Notes under the pieces: model-generated | What the model was told of the DNA's origin: nothing | Database searches by the model: none | The model's input: the letters and a program-made list of their open reading frames with translations, nothing else | Translations under genes and position numbers: made by a program | Assembly: GCF_000720635.1 (NCBI RefSeq) | Contig: NZ_JOCF01000084.1 | Span: 1-30,215 of the forward strand | DNA from: Streptomyces sp. NRRL WC-3742 | GTDB lineage: Bacteria; Actinomycetota; Actinomycetes; Streptomycetales; Streptomycetaceae | Length of the DNA stretch: 30,215 nucleotides | Direction: 5' to 3' | Part shown: positions 8,607-14,975 of the stretch, piece by piece | Layout: the number at the start of each line of letters is the position of its first letter | How positions within the stretch are numbered: position 1 is the stretch's first letter

Positions 8607-10058
8607 TCAGGCGGTGTTGCGACCGTGGCGGCCGCGGCGGCGCAGGACGAAGACGGCGGCGCCACCGGCCACGACCAGGGCACCGGCGACGCCGGCGAGG
8701 ATCGGGGTGGAGTCATTGGCGCCGGTCTGGGCCAGGCCGCCGGTGCCCGGGGTGGTGCTGCTCGGGGCAACGGCACCCGGGGTGGACGGGGTGGCGGTGG
8801 GGGTGCCGGTGGCGGCCGGGGTCGACGGGGCCGCGGTCGGGGTCACGCCGGTCTTGCAGTCCAGGACGCCGGAGAACTTCTTGGAGAAGCCGTTGGGGCC
8901 GCTCACGGTGATGTCGTACTTGGTCTTCTCGGCGACCTTGACCAGCACGGTCTCGGTCTTGCCCGGCTGCACGGTGACCTTCTGGCCCGGCTGCACGGTC
9001 ACCTCGGCCGGCTGGTCGCCGGTGTTGGTGACGGAGACGCGCACGCCGCCGTTGGCGCACTCCTCCTTGGCGGAGCTGTCGACGATCGCGCCCTGCCCCT
9101 GCTTCCAGGTGGCCTGGCCCGCGGCCGCGACGCTGAGCTTCTTGGAGCCGGCCAGGATCATGGTCTGGCTGTGGTTGCCCTGGTCGTCCAGGCCGCTCAT
9201 GAAGACCCGGCCGCTGAGGACGGTGGTGTCGGCGGTGGCGTTGATCACGGCCTTGCCGTCCGGGGTGCCGCCGGGGACGTCCAGGAACAGCTGGGTGTCC
9301 TTGGCGATCGGGCCGGTCAGCGTGCCGTTGACCGGCTTGCCGTCCTTGTCCAGGACCTTGATCTTGTCGGCGGCGTCGCCGGAGACGGCGAGCTTGACCT
9401 CGTTGGCGCTGGAGTTCAGCGTGAACGGGCCGAGCTTGGCGCCCGACTTGCCGGAGACGGAGTCCGGGGTGAGGGTCAGCGAGGGCTTCGGCTCCGCCGC
9501 GACGCCCTTGTTGGCGTCGCCGGTCAGGTAGTCGCGCAGCTTCTTGGCGTGCTCGTTGCGCGGGGTCGCGACCTTGTTGTCGGAGAACTTCCAGATCGCG
9601 GACTGGGTGCCGGCGGCGGCGTCCTTCTCCGACAGCTCGTTGTCGCCGATGGCCTTGCGCAGCGCGTCGATCGGCGCCTGCGGGTACGAGTTCTCCAGGA
9701 TCCAGCGGATCTTGGGGGCGTTCGCGTTGCTGTTGAGGGAGCTCGCGGACCAGTCGGCCTCGTGGTACTTGGCCTTGCTGTTCAGGTAGACCGGGTTGTC
9801 GAAGTCGATGCAGTAGGTCTGCAGCAGCTCGCCCGAGGCCGTCTTGAGGGTGAACAGGCCCGCTTCGACGCTGTCCTTGCCCTGGACGTCGACCCTCTCG
9901 CCGAACATGTCCGGCTGGACGACCGCGGTGACGCCCGAGCCCGGGTTGTCCGCCGCGACCGCCGTACCGGCCGCGAACAGGCCCCCGCCCAGCGCCAGGC
10001 TGGATGTGAGCATGACAGTGGCTATGCGGGACAGGCTCCGCACCTGCTTCTGGACCAT
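8607..10058 (-). CDS. Secreted thioester-domain surface protein with LAxTG sorting signal
   Basis: This 483-residue protein is predicted to be exported and anchored to peptidoglycan. Residues 1-36 form a signal peptide (basic start, hydrophobic core, AVAA near the cut). A thioester (TQXA) domain follows: C83 in TYCIDF and Q152 in GTQSAIW are the pair that form an internal Cys-Gln thioester in bacterial adhesins, able to bond covalently to amines on host or surface ligands. Beta-sandwich repeats, a likely disulfide pair (ECANG, LDCKTG) and a Thr/Pro/Ala stalk (about 405-441) come next. The end is a class E sortase signal: LAQTG (442-446), a hydrophobic helix and RRRGRHGR. The ATG at 10058 has GAGGGA 6 nt upstream. 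No sortase gene is in the window. A role in aerial surface or adhesion is inferred. Confidence 0.93.
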   Translation of the reverse strand: MVQKQVRSLSRIATVMLTSSLALGGGLFAAGTAVAADNPGSGVTAVVQPDMFGERVDVQGKDSVEAGLFTLKTASGELLQTYCIDFDNPVYLNSKAKYHEADWSASSLNSNANAPKIRWILENSYPQAPIDALRKAIGDNELSEKDAAAGTQSAIWKFSDNKVATPRNEHAKKLRDYLTGDANKGVAAEPKPSLTLTPDSVSGKSGAKLGPFTLNSSANEVKLAVSGDAADKIKVLDKDGKPVNGTLTGPIAKDTQLFLDVPGGTPDGKAVINATADTTVLSGRVFMSGLDDQGNHSQTMILAGSKKLSVAAAGQATWKQGQGAIVDSSAKEECANGGVRVSVTNTGDQPAEVTVQPGQKVTVQPGKTETVLVKVAEKTKYDITVSGPNGFSKKFSGVLDCKTGVTPTAAPSTPAATGTPTATPSTPGAVAPSSTTPGTGGLAQTGANDSTPILAGVAGALVVAGGAAVFVLRRRGRHGRNTA

Positions 10059-10383
10059 CAGGATTCCCTCCGGAGCGGGCCTGGCCTCTGAACGAGCAGC
10101 CCGCAGACTTTCGTGCCGCACGCGCCCCCTGTGGCGCCGTTGCGAGGTGTGAAACCAGACGAATCCTATTAACCTCGCGAGGCGCCGAAACCCCCATGCG
10201 AAATCAGGACGATTCCGTATCTGGATCGTTATCAACCCTCTCAAGTCCCACACAAACTGACACCTCGTCGGATTCCCGGGCGTTTTCCGACGGGGGTGCG
10301 GAATGCGGAAGCGGGCGCAATGGCCTTCTCGATCAACGTATTTGTCGACAGGGAGGGCCATCGCCCCGCCTTCCTCCGTAGGC
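10059..10383. other. 325-bp intergenic region upstream of the surface-protein gene
   Basis: This region between the surface-protein gene and the SsbB-like gene (both minus strand) is less GC-rich than its surroundings, as expected for a promoter region. It holds the ribosome site of the surface gene (GAGGGA, 10065-10070) and a 42-bp imperfect dyad at 10320-10361. On the minus strand TAGGAT (revcomp of 10163-10168) and the AT-rich block near 10225-10240 are possible -10 elements. I could not pair either with a convincing -35. Confidence 0.4.
10320..10361. repeat. 42-bp imperfect palindrome downstream of the ssb-like gene
   Basis: The segment starts ATGGCC and ends GGCCAT. Read on either strand it matches itself at about 60 percent of positions, including the inner GTCGAC/GTTGAT blocks. 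It lies 22 bp past the ssb-like stop. It may be a terminator-like element or a protein-binding dyad for the surface-protein gene. Confidence 0.4.
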
Positions 10384-10938
10384 TCACGGCCCGGTCAGCG
10401 CCACTCCACCGCCACCTCCCCGTTCCCCCTCGGACACCTCGGACGTCCCGGGTGCCCCGGACGCCTCCCCCTGCTGCACCGGGCGCGACCGGATGGCCCG
10501 GACGATCCACTCCGGCACCGCCTCCGCCTCCGGTTCCGCCCCGGGACGCCCTCCCGCGCCCGGCGGCTGCCCGCGCACGCCCGTCGCCCGGCGGAACGCC
10601 GTGGTGCCACGGGTGAGGTCGTGCCCGACCGAACGGGCGTCGATCTCCACCCGGGTGCGCTTCGCCTCGGCCTCGCCCCACTCCCGGACCTTCAACCGGC
10701 CGCTCACCAGCACCGGATCGCCCTTGGAGAGCGAGCCGATCAGGTTCACCGCCAGCGCCCGCCAGGCCGTCACCGTCAGCCAGTGGGTGTCGCCGTCCAC
10801 CCAGCACTCGCGCTGGCGGTCGTAGCGCCGCTCGGTGCAGCCGAGGCGGAAGTTCGCCATCGGCACCCCGTTGGCGGTTTCCCCGTAGCTGACCTCGCCG
10901 GCCACATTGCCGAGCACCGTCACCTGCATCTCGTTCAC
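10384..10938 (-). CDS. ssbB: Single-stranded DNA-binding protein, SsbB-like paralogue
   Basis: This 184-residue protein has an N-terminal OB fold (about 1-105): VTVLGNVAGEVSY, NGVPMANFRLGCTERRYDRQ, THWLTVTAWRALAVNL and DPVLVSGRLKVREW are classic SSB strands, followed by a DLTRGTTAFRR stretch I associate with actinobacterial second SSBs. The C-terminus is Gly/Pro/Glu-rich and ends VALTGP. It lacks the acidic DDxPF tip that main SSBs use to recruit replication proteins, so it is probably the SsbB-type paralogue and not the essential SsbA. Streptomyces SsbB is linked to chromosome segregation in sporulating hyphae. The GTG start at 10938 is set by GGAGGG 6 nt upstream. The C-terminal tail codes in a very GC-biased stretch. 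Confidence 0.88.
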   Translation of the reverse strand: MNEMQVTVLGNVAGEVSYGETANGVPMANFRLGCTERRYDRQRECWVDGDTHWLTVTAWRALAVNLIGSLSKGDPVLVSGRLKVREWGEAEAKRTRVEIDARSVGHDLTRGTTAFRRATGVRGQPPGAGGRPGAEPEAEAVPEWIVRAIRSRPVQQGEASGAPGTSEVSEGERGGGGGVALTGP

Positions 10939-11569
10939 GACGGACCCTCCGTTCTCGCCGATGCACCGTACGGAATCGACCGGTGCGTGACACGAGAGTG
11001 CGCGGGGAAGGAAATACCGGCCATCGAGTTCCGAAATCTGTGGATAACCGTCCCCCCGGAAAAACCTCAGTCACTCCCATGGGTGAATTTCGGCCTCGTG
11101 GCGTGACTTCTACAAAAAGTCTTCGCGGCCATGACAACAAACCGCCCGCCCCGGGACCGGGCGGCCAGCAGCGGAAGCGCCCTCGGGAAGCGTCCGCGCA
11201 CGTCAATCGACCGTGACAACCCGAATACGGCCCCCCACCCGCGCGGAGGCGGGACATTCTCCGTGTCGAATCCATAACGGGTGAGGAGGCAGCCCCGTAA
11301 CGACTGCACAACGTCCGGCTCGGAACACTCCCAGACCGCTGCACACACGGCGTTCACCTGCGATTATCGGACCGCTCCACCGAACCGACACACCAACGGC
11401 GGTGCTGTCGATCCCGACCCGGCAACCGGGCACCCTTATCCTGTCCCCGACAGGTCGAGGGTCCACCACCCCCCACCCCCACCCTCAGGTACGGGGCCGG
11501 ACGCGCGCGCCCCGGCGCCCGCCGCCCGATCCCGGCCACGGTCACGCCCGTCAAAGCGGGCACCGTCCC
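10939..11569. other. 630-bp non-coding region between the ssb-like gene and tRNA-Arg
   Basis: No frame here shows consistent actinomycete codon bias, a ribosome site or a recognisable product. The region contains the ssb-like ribosome site (GGAGGG), an E. coli-type DnaA box (11039-11047), a small G/C hairpin near 11141-11164 and, just before the tRNA, a 5-bp stem around 11547-11562. The tRNA promoter should lie in the last 100 bp, but I could not identify convincing -35/-10 boxes. Confidence 0.5.
11039..11047 (-). promoter_or_regulatory. DnaA-box-like 9-mer
   Basis: TGTGGATAA on the plus strand is TTATCCACA on the minus strand, an exact match to the classic DnaA box (Streptomyces usually prefers TTGTCCACA). 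It lies about 100 bp upstream of the ssb-like start. A single 9-mer can occur by chance, though AT-rich 9-mers are rarer in DNA this GC-rich. Confidence 0.35.
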
Positions 11570-11645
11570 GCCCCCATAGCTCAGCGGATAGAGCACCCGC
11601 CTTCTAAGCGGTAGGTCGCAGGTTCGAATCCTGCTGGGGGCGCCA
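11570..11645 (+). tRNA. tRNA-Arg (anticodon UCU)
   Basis: A full cloverleaf folds by hand. Acceptor GCCCCCA (11570-11576) pairs with TGGGGGC (11635-11641). The D stem is GCTC/GAGC, and the anticodon stem is CCCGC/GCGGT with loop CTTCTAA and anticodon TCT at 11603-11605. The variable loop is AGGTC and the T stem GCAGG/CCTGC has loop TTCGAAT. The discriminator is G and CCA is encoded (11643-11645). The outermost anticodon-stem pair (27-43) is a C-U mismatch; the other four pair normally. It decodes AGA/AGG, rare codons in such GC-rich genomes. No integrase gene or repeated 3' end is seen next to it. Confidence 0.95.
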
Positions 11646-11846
11646 CCATGCCATTCCGCAGGCGGCGATACCGATCGCGACGATGCGTAGTCGTTTCGAT
11701 TCCACGGGTAACGGCAGGGGCCGACCGCTTCCCGTCCACACTCCCCGCAATCGGCGCGTGACCGTACGTGTCATGACCGTCGCGAATACGCCCGCATCGT
11801 CGAATATCCGGAATTCCGCGCGAATCCCCCGCACTCCCGGAGAGCG

Positions 11847-12461
11847 TCAGGCCGAGGCGATCCCGGCGAGAAAGCCGTCGACCAGCGCGATCTGCCGCTC
11901 GGCCGGAAACTCCGCCGGCGCGAACAGCGCCTGCACCACCAGGCCGAGGACGAAAGCCTGCGCCGCCGCCGCGAGTTCCACCGGGTCGCACTCCCCCGGC
12001 ACCTCGCCGAGCCGCCGGGCCTCCGCCAGGTGCGCGGTGATGGCCTCCCGCGAGCGCCCGTAGCGGCCCGCGTGGGCGGCGGCCAGGTCCGGGTCCGCCA
12101 GCGCGACGTCCCAGGAGCCGACCCAGATCCGGTTCCCGGCCCTGGCCGGCTCGTCCAGCGGCAGCACGTCCAGCAGCGCGGCCCGCAGCCGGGCCATCCC
12201 GGCCGGCGGCGGCGCACTGCCGTCCGCGGGCGCCGCGCGCCGGGGGCGGGCGCCCGAGCGGCGGTCCAACTCCTCCAGCGCATGGCTGAGCAGCGCCTTC
12301 TTGTTGGGGAAGTAGTGCGTCAGGAGCCCGGTGGAGGCGCCCAGTTCGGCGGCCACCGCACGCAGCGTCAGCCCCTCGAAACCCCGGGTGGAGAGCACCC
12401 GCCACACCCCCTCGGAGACCTCCGAGCGGCGGGCTTCATGGTCTCCACGGGCCGGTGTCAT
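11847..12461 (-). CDS. TetR-family transcriptional regulator
   Basis: The 204-residue repressor has its helix-turn-helix at about 31-55: LTLRAVAAELGASTGLLTHYFPNKKALL is the canonical TetR recognition segment. The C-terminal part (WVGSWDVALADPDL, AFVLGLVVQALF) resembles the BetI/TetR_C_6 ligand-binding group. The ATG at 12461 has no ribosome site. A minus-strand TACGAT (12469-12474) ends 7 nt before it, so the transcript is probably leaderless. A near-perfect palindrome (12475-12494) lies directly upstream, inside the predicted spacer, which fits autorepression. The GNAT gene diverges from the same intergenic DNA and is the obvious target. The 200 bp between this gene and the tRNA hold no clear feature. 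Ligand unknown. Confidence 0.92.
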   Translation of the reverse strand: MTPARGDHEARRSEVSEGVWRVLSTRGFEGLTLRAVAAELGASTGLLTHYFPNKKALLSHALEELDRRSGARPRRAAPADGSAPPPAGMARLRAALLDVLPLDEPARAGNRIWVGSWDVALADPDLAAAHAGRYGRSREAITAHLAEARRLGEVPGECDPVELAAAAQAFVLGLVVQALFAPAEFPAERQIALVDGFLAGIASA

Positions 12462-12468
12462 GGGGGCT

Positions 12469-12494
12469 ATCGTACATACCAAACGTTTGTTATG
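12469..12494 (-). promoter_or_regulatory. TetR operator next to a leaderless -10
   Basis: CATACCAAAC (12475-12484) and GTTTGTTATG (12485-12494) make a 20-bp palindrome with nine of ten pairs matching. On the minus strand it fills the spacer immediately upstream of the -10-like TACGAT (12469-12474) of the TetR gene. The divergent GNAT start is 43 bp to the right. Binding there could block both promoters. Confidence 0.75.
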
Positions 12495-12537
12495 AATAGT
12501 GGCGACCACCACCCGCATCACCGGAAAGGCCCTGCCC

Positions 12538-13089
12538 GTGTTCACCGTCCCCCTCACCGAGAACGCCGAGCTGCGCCCGCTGGAGCCCTGGCAGGCCCCC
12601 GAGTTCCTCGAGCACATGGACCGCGCCCGCGCCCACACCGACCCGTGGATCCCCTGGGCCACCCGCTCCACCGACCTGGACTCCGCCCGCGCCACCCTCC
12701 AGGGCTACGCGGACCGCCAGGCGTCCGACACCGGCCGGATCTACGGCATCTGGCTCGACGGCACCCTCGTCGGCGGCGTGATGTTCGTGTCCTTCAACAC
12801 CGCCTCCGGCAACTGCGAGATCGGCGCCTGGACGGAGCCGGCCGGCGAGGGCCACGGGCTGGTCACCTCCGGCGTCCGCCTGCTGCTCGACTACGCCCTC
12901 GTCACCCGGGGCCTGCACCGCGCCGAGTGGCTCTGCTCCACCGCCAACGCCCGCAGCGGCGCCGTCGCGCAGCGGGTCGGCATGAAGCTCGACGGGGTGC
13001 TGCGCGAGTGGTTCCCGCACAACGGCGTGCGCCACGACAAGGAGGTCTGGTCGATGCTGGCCCCCGAGTGGAAGGCCGCCCGGGGCTGA
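12538..13089 (+). CDS. GNAT acetyltransferase, RimJ/RimL type
   Basis: This 183-residue enzyme is predicted to move acetyl from acetyl-CoA to an amine, such as a protein N-terminus or small molecule. LRPLEPWQAPEFLEHM, IYGIWLDGTLVGGVMF, CEIGAWTEPAGEGHGLVTSGVRLLLDYAL and a final CSTANARSGAVAQRVGMKLDGVLRE are the RimJ/RimL-like GNAT strands; the acetyl-CoA loop is the degenerate EPAGEGHG. The GTG at 12538 is chosen over an upstream GTG at 12499 because GGAAAGG (12523-12529) sits 8 nt before it, while 12499 lies within the promoter region and has no ribosome site. It is divergent from a TetR gene with a shared operator, so it is probably inducible, perhaps as a resistance or detoxification enzyme. 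Confidence 0.9.
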   Translation: MFTVPLTENAELRPLEPWQAPEFLEHMDRARAHTDPWIPWATRSTDLDSARATLQGYADRQASDTGRIYGIWLDGTLVGGVMFVSFNTASGNCEIGAWTEPAGEGHGLVTSGVRLLLDYALVTRGLHRAEWLCSTANARSGAVAQRVGMKLDGVLREWFPHNGVRHDKEVWSMLAPEWKAARG

Positions 13090-13134
13090 GCACCCCGCGC
13101 CCTCGCACGCGCCCGCACCCCCGCGCGCGAAAAC

Positions 13135-13181
13135 GCGGCGGGGCCGGGTGGACACCCCCGTGTCCCACCCGGCCCCGCCGC
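13135..13181. terminator. Bidirectional terminator between convergent GNAT and MFS genes
   Basis: A long hairpin pairs 13135-13155 with 13160-13181 (outer GCGGCGGGGCCGGGT / ACCCGGCCCCGCCGC, inner GACAC/GTGTC), with one bulged C and a 4-nt CCCC loop. It lies between two convergent stop codons and can serve both genes. A-rich AAAA precedes it, giving a U tract for minus-strand transcripts. Confidence 0.8.
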
Positions 13182-13222
13182 TCGCGGCCTTCGCGGCCTT
13201 CGCGGCCTTCGCGGCCTTCGCG
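13182..13222. repeat. 9-bp tandem repeat, about 4.5 copies
   Basis: The unit TCGCGGCCT repeats exactly at 13182, 13191, 13200 and 13209, then a partial TCGCG follows. It adjoins the terminator stem and ends 10 bp before the MFS stop codon, so it is non-coding in either gene. It is prone to slippage and may vary between strains. Confidence 0.85.
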
Positions 13223-13232
13223 CCCCTTCCCC

Positions 13233-14807
13233 TCAGGCCGCGACCGCCACCCGCTGCTCGGCGGCGGCGGCCTCCTCCGCCTCGCCGCTGCCCCCGACCC
13301 CGTCCCCGCCGCTGTCCCCGTCCAGGCTCGCGCCGGCCACCACACGCAGCCGCCACACCAGCAGCGCCACCAGCACCAGCACCCCGCCGCCCGTCAGGAA
13401 GACCACGTCCACCGCGTCGGTGAAGCTCTCCACCGCGTGCTCCCGCGCCGCCCCGGTGAGCGAGCGGACGGCGCCCATCGAGCGCCCCGGCTCGCCGTTC
13501 TCGTAGACCCGGGAGAGCAGGGTGCCGAACAGCGCGGCGCCCAGCGCGTTGCCGAGGTTCTGGAAGAAGCGGATGCCGGTGGTCGCCACCCCGAGCTGCT
13601 GCGGCGGCGCCGCCTGCTGCACCACCACCATCAGCTGGCCGATCAGCTGGCCCAACCCGGCTCCCAGCAGGGCGAGTTCGGCCATCAGCGTCCACAGCGG
13701 GGTGTCCGGCCCGCTCAGGCCGAGCAGCAGCAGGGCCGCCGCCGAGAGGCCCGCGCCGGCCAGCAGGAAGATCCCCACCGAGTGGCCCCGGGCGAGCAGC
13801 TTGCCGACTCCCAGGCCGGAGGCCGTCATGCCCAACGCCATCGGGATCAGGTAGAGGCTGGCCGTGGTCGGGGCGACGCCCCGGCCGATCTGCAGGTAGA
13901 GCATCACCTGGACGATCGCGCCGATCATGCCCATCCCGACCAGGCCCTGGATCGCGAAGCCCAGCCGCACCGTCGGGATGCGGAACAGCGACAGCGGCAG
14001 CACCGGCGCAGCGGCCACGGCCTGGCGCCACAGGAAGAGGCCGAGGGCGGCCAGCGTGGCGGCGGCCAGGCCGAGGATCGTCGGGGAGGTCCAGGCGTAG
14101 TCCTTGCCGCCCCACTCGGTGACCAGCAGCAGTCCGACGGCGAAGGCGGCGGCCAGCGCGGAGCCGAGGAAGTCCAGTCCGCCGCGTCCTGCCGCCTTCG
14201 GCAGCCGGACGGCCAGCGCGACGCCGACCAGCACCACGAGGCACAGCGGCAGGTTGACGTAGAAGATCCAGCGCCAGCTGACGTGCTCGGTGAGCAGCGC
14301 CCCGGCCAGCGGGCCGACCGACATGCCCAGGCCCGCGACGATGCCGCCCATGGCACTGCCCTTGGCACTCGCGCCCTTGCCGGCGCCCTTGAGCTGGGCG
14401 ATGACGACCATGGTGACGCTCATCAGCCCGCCGCCGCCGATGCCCTGGAGGGCGCGGAAGGCGATCAGCTCGGTCATCGACTGGGCCGCCCCGCACAGGG
14501 CGGAGCCGAGCGTGAAGGTGGCGACCGCCCCGAGCAGCACCCGCTTGGCGCCGTAGGAGTCGCAGAGCCTGCCGTAGAGCGGCAGCAGCGCGGTGGCGGC
14601 GAGGGCGAAGGCGCTGATCAGCCAGGGCAGCCGGTCGACGCCGTGGACGGGGTCGAGGTCGCGGACGATCGGCACGGTGGCCGCCGACACGATGTTCATG
14701 TCGAGCACGGCCAGCACGATCGTGACCAGGCAGAGCAGCATGCTCGCCTTGCGCCGGCCGGGGGTCATCAGGTCGGTGTCGGGTGCTGCTGGTACGGCGG
14801 TGGCCAT
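13233..14807 (-). CDS. MFS drug exporter, DHA2 (EmrB/QacA) family
   Basis: This 524-residue proton-coupled exporter should have 14 membrane helices. LDMNIVSAATVPIV near 35-48 is the DHA2 helix-1 motif, and LYGRLCDSYGAKRVLL (about 76-91) is MFS motif A. RALQGIGGGGLMSVTM and ISWRWIFYVNLP-like SWRWIFYVNLPLCL are typical of EmrB/QacA members. The C-terminus after the last helix is Gly/Asp/Ser-rich and ends in Glu/Ala repeats. The ATG at 14807 has GGGGGA upstream; a TTG two codons earlier is less likely. A TTGACC-17-CATGGT promoter lies at 14871-14899. The gene is divergent from a TetR gene with repeated half-sites in between, the usual arrangement for inducible efflux pumps. Substrate unknown. 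Confidence 0.94.
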   Translation of the reverse strand: MATAVPAAPDTDLMTPGRRKASMLLCLVTIVLAVLDMNIVSAATVPIVRDLDPVHGVDRLPWLISAFALAATALLPLYGRLCDSYGAKRVLLGAVATFTLGSALCGAAQSMTELIAFRALQGIGGGGLMSVTMVVIAQLKGAGKGASAKGSAMGGIVAGLGMSVGPLAGALLTEHVSWRWIFYVNLPLCLVVLVGVALAVRLPKAAGRGGLDFLGSALAAAFAVGLLLVTEWGGKDYAWTSPTILGLAAATLAALGLFLWRQAVAAAPVLPLSLFRIPTVRLGFAIQGLVGMGMIGAIVQVMLYLQIGRGVAPTTASLYLIPMALGMTASGLGVGKLLARGHSVGIFLLAGAGLSAAALLLLGLSGPDTPLWTLMAELALLGAGLGQLIGQLMVVVQQAAPPQQLGVATTGIRFFQNLGNALGAALFGTLLSRVYENGEPGRSMGAVRSLTGAAREHAVESFTDAVDVVFLTGGGVLVLVALLVWRLRVVAGASLDGDSGGDGVGGSGEAEEAAAAEQRVAVAA

Positions 14808-14838
14808 GGTCAAGTCCCCCGGGGTTCGTGGAGTTCGG

Positions 14839-14859
14839 GCCGAGCCGGAGCGGCTCGGC
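14839..14859 (-). promoter_or_regulatory. Perfect 9-bp inverted repeat in the MFS leader
   Basis: GCCGAGCCG (14839-14847) and CGGCTCGGC (14851-14859) surround a 3-nt GAG. It falls within the predicted 5' untranslated leader, 31 bp before the MFS start. It could be an RNA hairpin affecting expression or a DNA-binding site. It does not resemble the CCnGGTCAA half-sites further upstream. Confidence 0.4.
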
Positions 14860-14870
14860 GGCGCGGCACC

Positions 14871-14899
14871 ACCATGGCAGCGTTTTTGTACCCGGTCAA
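14871..14899 (-). promoter_or_regulatory. Predicted MFS promoter
   Basis: On the minus strand TTGACC (14894-14899) is a five-of-six match to the -35 consensus. It is followed by a 17-bp spacer and CATGGT (14871-14876), a plausible actinobacterial -10. The -35 overlaps a CCCGGTCAA repeat shared with the TetR promoter side. Confidence 0.55.
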
Positions 14900-14969
14900 C
14901 TCTTCATCCCGACCCATTTTTCGTCCCGGATGATTTTTCTTCCTGGTCAACATTTGATCCTGGTACAGT
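14883..14969. promoter_or_regulatory. Repeated half-sites and leaderless promoter between MFS and TetR genes
   Basis: TTTTTnnnCCnGGTCAAC occurs at 14883-14900 and again at 14934-14951, exactly 51 bp apart (about five helical turns). A third, inverted copy TTGATCCTGG lies at 14954-14963 next to the second. The first copy covers the MFS -35. The other two precede TACAGT (14964-14969), a -10 that ends 6 nt before the TetR ATG. This is a likely operator array for the TetR protein. Confidence 0.55.
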
Positions 14970-14975
14970 CCCCCC

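Noticed and set aside
10296..10616. Small plus-strand gene starting near 10320 (M-A-F-S-I-N...)
   Set aside because: It has no ribosome site, overlaps the ssb-like gene on the other strand and soon becomes Pro/Arg shadow sequence; the start-like residues come from the palindrome.
10939..11569. Riboswitch or other structured leader for the ssb-like gene
   Set aside because: I see only short hairpins and no recognisable riboswitch core; the ribosome site directly before the GTG is ordinary.
11646..11846. Integrated element at tRNA-Arg
   Set aside because: No integrase, no repeated tRNA 3' end and no phage- or plasmid-like gene follow; the next gene is an ordinary TetR regulator.
12499..12537. 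Upstream GTG start for the GNAT gene
   Set aside because: No ribosome site, location inside the promoter/operator region and a better GTG with GGAAAGG at 12538.
13182..13222. Possible CRISPR or coding repeat
   Set aside because: The units are 9 bp with no spacers and lie outside any supported gene, so it is a simple tandem repeat.
12030..14933. Long plus-strand frame across the TetR, GNAT and MFS genes
   Set aside because: The real genes have clear domains in other frames, and this frame translates to a His/Arg/Gln-rich shadow.
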